The position numbers and the translations under genes are program-made. Shown here piece after piece: positions 56,913 through 64,000 of a stretch of 64,000 nt of DNA. The notes beneath the pieces are model-generated. The model did no database searches, had not been told where the DNA came from, and saw nothing but the letters and a program-made list of their open reading frames with translations. The number at the start of each line of letters is the position of its first letter. The first letter of the stretch is position 1. The DNA lies in contig CAWEDP010000002.1 in NCBI GenBank assembly GCA_963807925.1, forward strand, positions 3,038,001 to 3,102,000, written 5' to 3'. The stretch comes from CAWEDP01 sp963807925. Lineage in GTDB: Bacteria > Acidobacteriota > Vicinamibacteria > Vicinamibacterales > CAVVIG01.

Positions 56913-58268
56913 ATGGACCAGTCGACCGCGGGCGTGCTGTGGCGTCTTGGCGGCGTCTTCGCGCTTGTCCTCGCGAACGGGTTCTTCGTCGCCGCGGAGT
57001 TCTCCATCGTCACCGTTCGCAAGACGCGAATCGATCAACTGATCGCCGAAGGCCATCGCGGCGCCCGGGCGGTCCGGCGAGCGATCAGCGCTCCCGAGAG
57101 CTACATCGCCGCCACGCAGCTCGGAATCACGATGGCCAGCCTCGGGCTCGGCTGGGTCGGGGAGCCCGCCGTGGCGTCGATGCTGCAGCCGTCGCTGTCG
57201 TTTCTGCCGGTGACCATCGCGGAGGCCACCTCTCACAGCATTGCGGTCGCCGTGGCGTTCGCGCTCGTGACGGCCCTGCACATCGTGCTCGGCGAGCTGG
57301 CGCCGAAGAGCATCGCGCTCGAACGCGCCGAAGCCACCGCGCTCCTGGTCGTGAAGCCGACCGAGCTCTTCATGAAGGTCTTCTCGCCGTTCATCTGGCT
57401 GCTGAACGGCACCGGTCAGGCCGTCGTCAGGCTGCTCGGGCTGCGAAGGGCCGGCAAGCTCGCGATGGTCCACTCGGAGGAAGAGCTGAAGATGCTGGTC
57501 ACCGCCAGCCAGGAGGCCGGTGTCCTCGAGGAGCAGGAGGAGCAGATGCTCCACCGCGTCTTCGGCTTCGCGGATCTGACGGCCGGCCAGGTGATGGTGC
57601 CGCGCACCGAAATCATCGCCATCGACGTCGACGCCCCGCGCGACGACGTGATCGCGCTCGTCGCCCGGCACGAGCATCCGCGCCTGCCGGTCTATCGCGG
57701 CGATCTCGATCACGTCGTCGGCATCCTCCATGCGACCGACCTGGTCAGAGTCCTCGCCGCGCACAACGACGGCCCGCTGAACCTCGCCGCGCTGGCCCGA
57801 GAGGTGCTGACGGTGCCCGAAACGCTCGGCGCCGGCGATCTGCTCTCCGAGATGCGCCGCCGGTCGACGCGCGAAGCGCTCGTCATCGACGAGTACGGCG
57901 GCACGGCGGGGCTGGTGACCTTCGAGCGGCTCATGACGCGGATCGTCGGCGACATCGGGCCGGGCATCGCCGGCGGCGCGCGTGTCCAACAGCTGGCCGA
58001 CGGGTCCGCGGTGATCGACGGGCTGGTGCTCATCCGGGACGTGAACGAGCAGTTCGGGCTCCACATCGACGAGACGACCTACACGACGGTGGGCGGGTTC
58101 GTGCTGGGCGTGCTCGGAAGGCGCCCAAAGGTCGGCGACGCCATCGACATCGACGATCGGCGGATGGGGGTGGAAGCGCTCGACGGGATCAGGGTGGCGA
58201 AGGTGCGGCTGTCGAGGCCGCCGGAATCGCGCGGGGAGAACACGCCGGCAGCGCCGGGCGAGGAGTGA
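56913..58268 (+). CDS. CNNM/CorC-HlyC-type membrane protein with CBS pair
   Basis: 451 residues: DUF21 membrane part (helices about residues 8-30, 60-85, 90-130), two CBS domains from about 210 (VMVPRTEIIAIDVDAPRDD, LPVYRGDLDHVVGILHATDL, ALVIDEYGGTAGLVTFERL), and a CorC/HlyC C-terminal domain (IDETTYTTVGGFVLGVLG). The family exports Mg2+ or Co2+ or binds membrane ligands. Hemolysin annotation is historical. It is convergent with the P-type ATPase, with a palindrome between them. Confidence 0.9.
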   Translation: MDQSTAGVLWRLGGVFALVLANGFFVAAEFSIVTVRKTRIDQLIAEGHRGARAVRRAISAPESYIAATQLGITMASLGLGWVGEPAVASMLQPSLSFLPVTIAEATSHSIAVAVAFALVTALHIVLGELAPKSIALERAEATALLVVKPTELFMKVFSPFIWLLNGTGQAVVRLLGLRRAGKLAMVHSEEELKMLVTASQEAGVLEEQEEQMLHRVFGFADLTAGQVMVPRTEIIAIDVDAPRDDVIALVARHEHPRLPVYRGDLDHVVGILHATDLVRVLAAHNDGPLNLAALAREVLTVPETLGAGDLLSEMRRRSTREALVIDEYGGTAGLVTFERLMTRIVGDIGPGIAGGARVQQLADGSAVIDGLVLIRDVNEQFGLHIDETTYTTVGGFVLGVLGRRPKVGDAIDIDDRRMGVEALDGIRVAKVRLSRPPESRGENTPAAPGEE

Positions 58269-58286
58269 ATCGACCCCGAGGAGCGG

Positions 58287-58302
58287 GCGGGCGCGCCCGC
58301 CG
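58287..58302. terminator. perfect GC-rich palindrome between convergent genes
   Basis: GGCGGGCGCGCCCGCC lies 18 bases after corC and 3 bases before the ATPase end. It can form a strong hairpin on either strand but has no T-run, so it may be a bidirectional, Rho-assisted stop. This is inferred from position. Confidence 0.4.
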
Positions 58303-58304
58303 CC

Positions 58305-60440
58305 TCAGTCGGCCCGCAGCAGTCTCAGTGCGTTCGCGATGACAATGATGGACGCGCCCGTGTCGGCGAGGATGGCCATCCAGAGCGTCGCCAGCCCGAC
58401 CGCCGCCAGGACAACGAAGGCGGCCTTCATCACGAGCGAGATTCCCAGATTGATCTTGATGTTGCGGACCGTCGCGCGGCTCAGTCGCAGCGCGTAGGGG
58501 ATCTTCATCAGCTCGTCGCTCATCAGCGCGACGTCGGCGGTTTCGAGGGCCACGCCGGTGCCGGCGACGCCCATCGCGATCCCGACGTCGGCTGACGCCA
58601 GCGCCGGCGCGTCGTTGACGCCGTCGCCGACCATCGCCACCGCGCCGTACCGCCGCCGCAGATCCGCGACCGCTGTCACTTTGTCGTCCGGCAGGAGCCC
58701 CGCGCGGACCTCGTCGACGCCGAGCTCATCGGCAATGGCGCGCGCGGGCGCTTCGCTGTCGCCGGTCAGCAGCACCACCGATTCGACGCCCTGCCGGCGC
58801 AGCAGATCGACGGCGTCGCGACCGGCGTCCCGCGGCCGATCGGCGACGGCGATCACGCCGATGGTCTGACCGTTCTGCGCCACCAGTACGGGCGTGCGGG
58901 CCGTCGACGTCAGTCGGGCGACCCGCGCGTGCACCGCGGGCGAGCACAAGTGCCGCTCGTCGAACAGGCGGTGGTTCCCGATCACCACCTGCGTGCCGTC
59001 CACCTCGCCCTCGGCGCCCCGGCCGGCCAGCGCGCGAACGGCGGCGCCGGCGGAGACCGGAATGCCGGCAGCGGCGGCGTACTCGAGGATGGCACGCCCG
59101 ATCGGATGCTCGGATCGCGTCTCGACCGACGCGGCCAGCGCCACGATCGTCCGGGCGGGAACCGCCCCGAGCGGCACCACGTCGACGACGACGGGCGTCC
59201 CGCGCGTGAGCGTGCCGGTCTTGTCGAACGCCACGCACCGGACGCGTGCGGTCCGTTCGAGGTGCGCGCCGCCCTTGATCAGGACCCCCTGACGCGCGGC
59301 GCCCGCCAGCGCCGACACGATCGAGACGGGTGTGGAGATGACGAGCGCGCACGGGCACGACACGACCAGCAGGACGAGGGCGCGATAGATCCACGAGGAC
59401 CAGGGGGCACCGAACGCCAGCGGCGGCACAATCGCGAGCGCGACGGCCAGGGCGATGACCGCGGGCGTGTACACGCGCGCGAATCGCTCGACGAGCCTCT
59501 GCGAGGGCGCCCGCTGCGCCTGCGCCCGCTCCACGAGATGGATGATCCGCGCCAGCGTCGTCTCGCGGCGGAGCTTCGTCACGCGGACCGTCAGCGCGCC
59601 GCGGCCGTTGATGGTGCCGGCAAAGACCTCGTCGCCGGGCGTCTTGTCGACCGGCAGCGATTCGCCGGTGACCGGCGCCTGGTTGACGGCGCTCTCGCCC
59701 GTCACCACCTCGCCGTCGAGCGGAATCTTCTCGCCCGGCTTGACGATGATGATGGTGCCCGGCACGGCCTCGTCGACGCTCACGCGCCGCTCGATCGCGC
59801 CGTCGCGGACCAGCGCGTCGGCCGGCGTCAGCTCCATCAGCGCGCGCACGGCATTGCGCGCGCGCTCGATGGTCCGCGCTTCGAGGGTCTGCGCGATCGC
59901 GAACAGGAGCATGACGGCCGCGGCCTCCGACCACTGGCCGAGCGCCACGGCGCCGGCGGCCGCGATGAGCATGAGGACGTTGATATCGAGTGACCGCGAC
60001 CGCGCCGCCCGCCACGCCCGGGGCAGCGTGAGCGGCACGCCGGCGACGAGCGCGCCGCCGTATGCCAGGCGACCGAGCCACTCAGGGGCTCCCTGCCAGA
60101 CGAGCAGGAGGCCGGCCGCGAAGGCGACGCCGGAGGCGCCGAGCAGCGCATGGCGCCGCCGGGCCGCCGTGGGCGCGACGACGATCGGCTGCTCGTGCTC
60201 CAGCCAGGCGTGCATGCCGGCGTCGGCGACGGCCGCCGCGATGGCGGAGGCCGACAGCTTCGCGGCGTCGTACTTCACGAGCAGTCGCTGGCCGATGACG
60301 TCGGCCGTGAACTCCTCGACCCCGGCGAGATGCTTGAAGCGGCGCTCGATGAGCGCCACTTCTTCGCGGCAGTCCAGCCCTTCGACCTTGAAGGTCGATT
60401 CCGCGTGAATCTCGCAGGCGGTGCAGGCAGCCGCTGCCAT
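58305..60440 (-). CDS. Zn/Cd/Pb-translocating P1B-type ATPase
   Basis: 711 residues. The N-terminus has CTAC (Cys6, Cys9) and VEGLDCREE, a degenerate heavy-metal domain. Eight membrane helices are expected. Visible motifs are PVTGESLPVDKTPGDEVFAG, CPC in VVSCPCALV, DKTGTLT, SEHPIGRA and VGDGVNDAPALASADVGIAM. The last helices have MKAAFVV and the Asp in ILADTGAS, the pattern of P1B-2 (Zn2+, Cd2+, Pb2+) exporters. Two bases separate its ATG from the repressor stop, so it is under that repressor's control. Confidence 0.92.
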   Translation of the reverse strand: MAAAACTACEIHAESTFKVEGLDCREEVALIERRFKHLAGVEEFTADVIGQRLLVKYDAAKLSASAIAAAVADAGMHAWLEHEQPIVVAPTAARRRHALLGASGVAFAAGLLLVWQGAPEWLGRLAYGGALVAGVPLTLPRAWRAARSRSLDINVLMLIAAAGAVALGQWSEAAAVMLLFAIAQTLEARTIERARNAVRALMELTPADALVRDGAIERRVSVDEAVPGTIIIVKPGEKIPLDGEVVTGESAVNQAPVTGESLPVDKTPGDEVFAGTINGRGALTVRVTKLRRETTLARIIHLVERAQAQRAPSQRLVERFARVYTPAVIALAVALAIVPPLAFGAPWSSWIYRALVLLVVSCPCALVISTPVSIVSALAGAARQGVLIKGGAHLERTARVRCVAFDKTGTLTRGTPVVVDVVPLGAVPARTIVALAASVETRSEHPIGRAILEYAAAAGIPVSAGAAVRALAGRGAEGEVDGTQVVIGNHRLFDERHLCSPAVHARVARLTSTARTPVLVAQNGQTIGVIAVADRPRDAGRDAVDLLRRQGVESVVLLTGDSEAPARAIADELGVDEVRAGLLPDDKVTAVADLRRRYGAVAMVGDGVNDAPALASADVGIAMGVAGTGVALETADVALMSDELMKIPYALRLSRATVRNIKINLGISLVMKAAFVVLAAVGLATLWMAILADTGASIIVIANALRLLRAD

Positions 60441-60442
60441 CC

Positions 60443-60859
60443 TCACTCCCGCCGCCGCCCGGCCACCGCGCCCGGCTTCAGGCGCGCGAGGCGGGCCGGG
60501 CCGCGCGCGCGCGTCCGCTCCTCGACGTGCTCGAGCCCTTGCGCGAACAGCCGCACGATGTGCTGATCGTCGAGCGCGTAGAAGATCATGCGGCCGTCGC
60601 GCCGCGGTCGCACGAGGCGCATGCCCCGCAGCACGCGCAGCTGGTGGGACACCGCCGAGTCGCTCAGGCCGAGCAGCCGCGCGATGTCGCAGACGCAGAG
60701 CTCGGCGCGCGACAGCGCGTCGAGGATCCGCACCCGGGTGACGTCTCCGAGCGCCTTGAACGTCCCGGCCAGCGCGTCGGCCGAGTCCGGCGCCAGCAGC
60801 CGCGCGGTGAGGGAGGCGACGCGGTTGGGGTCCAGATGAACATATGAACAACTGTTCAT
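60443..60859 (-). CDS. ArsR/SmtB-type metal-sensing repressor
   Basis: 138-residue winged-helix repressor. GTFKALGDVTRVRILDALSRAELCVCDIA holds the alpha-3 metal motif ELCVCD (Cys55, Cys57). The recognition helix is SDSAVSHQLRVLRGM, and RRDGRMIFYAL is the wing. Cys4 may add to metal binding, as in CadC-type sensors. It probably represses itself and the ATPase gene until Zn, Cd or Pb binds. The mRNA is probably leaderless (TATACT, six bases, ATG), and the operator at 60837-60866 covers its start. Confidence 0.92.
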   Translation of the reverse strand: MNSCSYVHLDPNRVASLTARLLAPDSADALAGTFKALGDVTRVRILDALSRAELCVCDIARLLGLSDSAVSHQLRVLRGMRLVRPRRDGRMIFYALDDQHIVRLFAQGLEHVEERTRARGPARLARLKPGAVAGRRRE

Positions 60860-60866
60860 ATGTTCA
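60837..60866. promoter_or_regulatory. operator of the ArsR/SmtB-type repressor
   Basis: Perfect inverted repeat: TGAACATATGAACA, two central bases (AC), TGTTCATATGTTCA. It contains the 12-2-12 operator layout of ArsR/SmtB proteins (TATGAACA-nn-TGTTCATA). It covers the start codon of the repressor at 60859, and the minus-strand -10 box TATACT (60871-60866) abuts and overlaps its end by one base, so binding would block both polymerase and ribosome. Confidence 0.8.
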
Positions 60867-60920
60867 GTATACCGGTGGACGGGCGCGCGCGGCACCGGAT
60901 TCGAAGGCTCAGGCTCCGGC

Positions 60921-61391
60921 CTACGGCTCCAGCGCCGCGAGCGCCTGGTAGACCTTCTGGTAGTCGGGCTCGTTTCTCGCGTCCTCGAGCACCTCGCGGT
61001 GCCGCACGACGCCCTCCCTGTCGATGACGAACACCGCGCGCTTCGCAATGCCCTTCAGGCCGATCATGTCCTCGTTGAACACGCCGTACTCGCGGATCAC
61101 CTGCTTGTTGTAGTCGCTGAGCAGCGGGAAGTTGAGCCGTTGCTGATCCTGGAACGCCTTCAGCGCGAAGAAAGTGTCGGTGCTGATGCCCAGCACCTGT
61201 GCGTGGGCCCTGCCGAGCTCCCCGATCGCATCCCGGAACGTGCACAGCTCCTTTTCGCAGACCGAACTGAACGCCGCGGGGAAGAACGCCAGCACGACCG
61301 GGCGTCCCCTCAACCCGCCGAGCGTCACCGGCTGCCGTTCCTGATTCATCAGCGTGAAATCAGGCGCTTTCGATCCAACATCTACAGACAT
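60921..61391 (-). CDS. peroxiredoxin, AhpE/BCP-like
   Basis: 156-residue thioredoxin-fold peroxidase. It starts MSVDVGSKAPDFTLMNQERQPVTL. The peroxidatic cysteine is in FFPAAFSSVCEKELC (first Cys about residue 45), and a second Cys lies five residues on. FPLLSDYNKQVIREYGV is the usual later block. It reduces hydrogen peroxide or organic peroxides. The reductant is unknown. It stands alone between the metal-resistance unit and the ABC operon. The 61-base gap to the repressor start contains only that gene's promoter. Confidence 0.88.
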   Translation of the reverse strand: MSVDVGSKAPDFTLMNQERQPVTLGGLRGRPVVLAFFPAAFSSVCEKELCTFRDAIGELGRAHAQVLGISTDTFFALKAFQDQQRLNFPLLSDYNKQVIREYGVFNEDMIGLKGIAKRAVFVIDREGVVRHREVLEDARNEPDYQKVYQALAALEP

Positions 61392-61436
61392 GGTGTGGTC
61401 CTCGCGTGGCCCGGCCGCGTCGCCGAGCGAAGAGCC

Positions 61437-61450
61437 CCGATTGTAGATTG
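61437..61450 (+). repeat. heptamer pair
   Basis: CCGATTG and TAGATTG in 7-base phase upstream of the peroxiredoxin and ABC operon. It is the smallest member of the heptamer family, and the first unit fits the consensus only partly. Confidence 0.4.
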
Positions 61451-61498
61451 AAACCTGCGGACGGGCGCGGCGCGCGCCTTTAGGGATCCGTTACAGGC

Positions 61499-61528
61499 TT
61501 GCCGCCCTTCTCGCGCATTTGTTAGGAT
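61499..61528 (+). promoter_or_regulatory. candidate promoter of the ABC operon
   Basis: TTGCCG (61499-61504), 18-base spacer, TAGGAT (61523-61528). The leader to the GTG at 61653 would be about 117 bases, with GAGGAG close before the start. The 261-base gap holds nothing else that I can see. Confidence 0.4.
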
Positions 61529-61652
61529 TTTGGGTTGGCACGGTAACGGGATCGGTGAGCAGGCAGACTGGTCGTTCCGCCGATTGCCGCACGGCCGGAT
61601 CCACCAGACTCGCGAGCGGTCCGGCCACCGATGCATTCATGAGGAGTGTCGC

Positions 61653-62624
61653 GTGATCGAGGTTCAGCACCTCACCAAACGTTACGGCCGCGTCACCGCC
61701 GTCGACGACCTCAGCTTCAAGGTCGAGCGGGGCGAAATTCTCGGCTTCCTCGGCCCCAACGGCGCCGGCAAGACGACGACGATGCGCATCCTGACCGGCT
61801 ATATGCCGGCCACCGAGGGACGGGCCATCGTCGCCGGCTTCGACGTGTTCGATCAGCCGATCGAGGCCAAGCGCCGTACCGGGTATCTGCCGGAAACGCC
61901 ACCGCTCTACCCGGACATGACGGTGCGCGAGTACCTCGATTTCGTCGCGAAGGTGAAGGGCGTGCTGGCCGCGGATCGGCGCCAGCGCGTGACCGCCGTC
62001 ATGGATCGCACGCGCATCGGCGACATGGCTGGCCGGCTCTGCTCCAAGCTCTCGAAAGGGTACAGACAGCGCGTCGGCCTGGCGCAATCGATCATCCACA
62101 ATCCCGAGGTCCTGATCCTGGACGAGCCGACCGCGGGGCTGGATCCGAAGCAGATCATCGAAACCCGCGAGCTCATCAAGGGGCTCGCCGGCGATCACAC
62201 CATCATCCTGAGCACGCACATTCTGCCGGAGGTCTCGCAGACCTGTCAGCGCGTCGTCATCATCAACCGCGGCCGGGTGGTCGCCGTCGATACTCCGGAC
62301 AACCTGACGGCGCGGCTGCGGGGCTCCGAGACGCTGTACGTGCAGGTGGAGGCCGCGGGCGCCGACGCGGCCGCGGCGCTGGCCCGCATCACCGGCGTCA
62401 CGCGCGTCGTCGAGGCGGGTCGGCACGACGGCGTCGTCGGCTACGAGGTGGAGAGCGAGCGCGGCCATGACGTCCGCCGCGATCTGGCGCACACGATCGT
62501 CGGCGCGGGATGGGGGCTGCTCGAGCTGCGCCCGATGCGGATGAGCCTCGAGGAAATCTTCCTGTCGCTCACGACCGAAGAGACTGCGGCGCCCGCCGCC
62601 GGAGGAGAGCCGGTCCATGCGTAA
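61653..62624 (+). CDS. ABC transporter ATPase, GldA/ABC-2 type
   Basis: 323 residues. Walker A GPNGAGKTTTM (about 38-48), signature SKLSKGYRQRVGLAQ, Walker B LILDEPTAGLDP and the switch STHILPE. The C-terminal domain (about 220-310) resembles that of gliding-type ABC ATPases. It powers the permease in the next gene, which overlaps by eight bases, together with the GldG-like protein. The substrate is unknown. The GTG start is preceded by GAGGAG. Confidence 0.92.
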   Translation: MIEVQHLTKRYGRVTAVDDLSFKVERGEILGFLGPNGAGKTTTMRILTGYMPATEGRAIVAGFDVFDQPIEAKRRTGYLPETPPLYPDMTVREYLDFVAKVKGVLAADRRQRVTAVMDRTRIGDMAGRLCSKLSKGYRQRVGLAQSIIHNPEVLILDEPTAGLDPKQIIETRELIKGLAGDHTIILSTHILPEVSQTCQRVVIINRGRVVAVDTPDNLTARLRGSETLYVQVEAAGADAAAALARITGVTRVVEAGRHDGVVGYEVESERGHDVRRDLAHTIVGAGWGLLELRPMRMSLEEIFLSLTTEETAAPAAGGEPVHA

Positions 62625-63387
62625 CGTCATCGCCATCGCGCAGAAAGAGCTGAAGTCGTACTTCGCGTCGCCGATCGCGTACATCGTGCTCGGCGTGTTC
62701 GCGTTGCTCTACGGCTACTTCTTCATCGCCATCCTCGCGTACTTCGTCCGCCAGAGCATGCAGATGGGACAGCTCGGCGGCGGCCCGCAATCGATGAACG
62801 TCAACCAGCAGATGATTCGGCCGCTGTTCCAGGACCTGCTGATCCTGCTGCTCTTCATGATGCCCGCCATCACGATGCGCACCTATTCGGAGGAGAAGCG
62901 GTCCGGCACCATCGAGCTGCTCCTCACCTCCCCGGTGACCGACTTTCAGATCGTGCTCGGCAAGTTCCTCGGCGCGCTGACGCTGTTCGCGATCATGCTG
63001 GCCGTGTCGATGATTCACCTCCTGCTCCTGTTCGTGTACGGATCGCCGGAGTGGAAGCCGCTCCTCACCGCGTATCTGGGCCTCCTGCTGTTCGGCGGCT
63101 GCTTCCTGTCGGTCGGCCTGTTCATCTCGACGCTGACGAAGAACCAGGTCGTGTCCTTCATGCTCACCTTCGGCGTCTTCCTGTTCCTGTGGGTGATCAC
63201 CTGGATCGGCAGCTTCGCCGGACCGACCATCGACAGCCTGACGCAGTATCTGTCCATCGTCGACCATTTCGACGACTTCGGCAAAGGCGTCATCGACACG
63301 ACGCATCTCATCTATTACGTGAGCTTCATCACGTTCGGGCTGTTCCTGACGGCGAAGTCGGTCGACAGCGAGCGGTGGAGGGGCTGA
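62617..63387 (+). CDS. ABC-2 type permease, GldF-like
   Basis: 256-residue membrane protein with six helices (IAYIVLGVFALLYGYFFIAILAYF; PLFQDLLILLLFMMPAITMRTYSEEKRSGTIELLLTSPV). The TYSEEKRSGTIELLL motif after the second helix is characteristic of ABC-2 permeases. It starts with ATG inside the ATPase gene and is followed by the GldG-like gene, the order seen in gliding and in other bacterial loci. Confidence 0.9.
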   Translation: MRNVIAIAQKELKSYFASPIAYIVLGVFALLYGYFFIAILAYFVRQSMQMGQLGGGPQSMNVNQQMIRPLFQDLLILLLFMMPAITMRTYSEEKRSGTIELLLTSPVTDFQIVLGKFLGALTLFAIMLAVSMIHLLLLFVYGSPEWKPLLTAYLGLLLFGGCFLSVGLFISTLTKNQVVSFMLTFGVFLFLWVITWIGSFAGPTIDSLTQYLSIVDHFDDFGKGVIDTTHLIYYVSFITFGLFLTAKSVDSERWRG

Positions 63388-63429
63388 GCCGGCCCGGCGC
63401 TCCGGGCTCACGACTGGCAGGTTGCTAAC

Positions 63430-64000
63430 ATGGTGAAGAAGATCCTCAACATCGTCGGCTGGATCGGCATGGCGCTGGTCCTCGCCGCCGTGGCCGTGAC
63501 CATCGTGCCTGCCATGAACCGGTACGGCGGGTACTCCCGGCCGCTGGCGATCGCCGGGCTCATCTGTGTCCTCGGGTACACCCTGAGTCAGTGGCGCGAG
63601 ATCGCGGCGGTCTTCAGCGGACGCCAGGCTCGCTACGGCACGCTCACCGGCGCCAGCGTCCTCGTGGTGCTCGGCATCCTCGTCGCGATCAATTACATCG
63701 GATCGCGGCAGAACAAGCGCTGGGACCTGACGGCGAACAAGGAGTTCAGCCTGTCGGATCAGAGCCGGAACGTGCTGGCCAAGCTGGACGCCCCGCTCAA
63801 GATTCAGGTGTTCGCCCGCGAGCCGGACTTCCAGCAGTATCGCGACCGGCTGAAAGAGTACCAGTACGCGTCGAGCAAGGTGTCGACCGACTACATCGAT
63901 CCCGACAAGAAGCCGGCGCTCGCCCGCCAGGCCCAGATTCAGAACTACGGCACGATCGTGCTGGACTACAAGGGTCGTGTCGAGCGCGTGACGACCGACA
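63430..64000 (+). CDS. GldG-like ABC-type transport protein, N-terminal part
   Basis: Starts MVKKILNIVGWIGMALVLAA with a second long helix (LTGASVLVVLGILVAINYI). The typical periplasmic part then follows: RWDLTANKEFSLSDQSRNVLAKLDAPLKIQVFAR. The frame runs off the window at residue 190. GldG-type proteins accompany the ABC-2 ATPase and permease found just before. A possible weak hairpin lies in the 42-base gap before it. Confidence 0.85.
   Translation, partial: MVKKILNIVGWIGMALVLAAVAVTIVPAMNRYGGYSRPLAIAGLICVLGYTLSQWREIAAVFSGRQARYGTLTGASVLVVLGILVAINYIGSRQNKRWDLTANKEFSLSDQSRNVLAKLDAPLKIQVFAREPDFQQYRDRLKEYQYASSKVSTDYIDPDKKPALARQAQIQNYGTIVLDYKGRVERVTTD

Overview
The window reads as one contiguous chromosomal segment of a high-GC Gram-negative bacterium, most likely a member of Acidobacteriota (probably Vicinamibacteria). 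The reasons are paired VWFA-type secreted proteins of the acidobacterial kind, LolA/outer-membrane-barrel proteins, RseP, a Pal lipoprotein, a TolC-like protein, intergenic heptamer arrays, and a palindromic repeat whose in-frame copy encodes GPAKAGHY. I saw no phage, transposase, CRISPR array, tRNA or rRNA. The taxonomy is inference from gene content.

Layout. 1-606: end of an NADH dehydrogenase (nuo) operon on the minus strand. 893-3594: two VWFA-type exported proteins and a HemX/CcsA-like membrane protein. 3609-10035: a haem operon (hemA, hemC, a cobA-hemD fusion, hemB, hemL). 10063-27926: a multi-operon cluster resembling an aryl-polyene-type (type II PKS/FAS) locus. It has a ketosynthase, a chain-length-factor-like ketosynthase without catalytic residues, ACP, ketoreductase, dehydratase, AMP-ligase, LolA-like carrier, MMPL exporter, glycosyltransferase and LpxL-like acyltransferase. 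Unusual companions are a PHP phosphoesterase-like protein, a DUF3473-type deacetylase, a three-part outer-membrane protein and a radical SAM enzyme. 27991-29913: a second radical SAM enzyme with features of the tetraether/membrane-spanning lipid synthase (Tes) family. 29942-31486: a CoA-ligase-like protein lacking its C-terminal catalytic segment. 31535-37308: envelope and isoprenoid genes (rseP, dxr, cdsA, uppS), then truA and pyrE. 37375-44934: a TolC-like protein, two sugar transferases, a DUF2400 protein, a penicillin-acylase-like enzyme and a c-type cytochrome. 44949-51132: an exported protein and the pyrimidine locus, split into divergent pyrR-pyrB-pyrC and pyrK-pyrD-pyrF units, with a PyrR-type RNA hairpin and a leader ORF. 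51157-58268: Pal, a methyltransferase, a GT39-like membrane protein, a coupled LysW-like/LarE pair, a REC-PilZ protein and a CorC/HlyC-type protein. 58305-60859: an ArsR-type repressor with a Zn/Cd P-type ATPase. 60921-64000: a peroxiredoxin and an ABC-2/GldG-type transport operon cut by the window end.

How the parts work together. The haem genes run from glutamyl-tRNA to uroporphyrinogen III and precorrin-2. All pyrimidine genes from carbamoyl-aspartate to UMP are present (pyrB, pyrC, pyrD/K, pyrE, pyrF) with pyrR. The polyene-like cluster, the Tes-like enzyme and the dxr-uppS-cdsA-rseP operon all point to envelope lipids.

Caveats. Five genes (hemB, the chain-length factor, the radical SAM gene at 19328-20795, the glycosyltransferase at 39010, the cytochrome at 44349) are broken by single-base insertions, six in all. 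Each otherwise reads as intact, so sequencing or assembly error is as likely as real inactivation. Several start codons were moved from the longest reading frame, because the extra residues came from repeats or promoter boxes.
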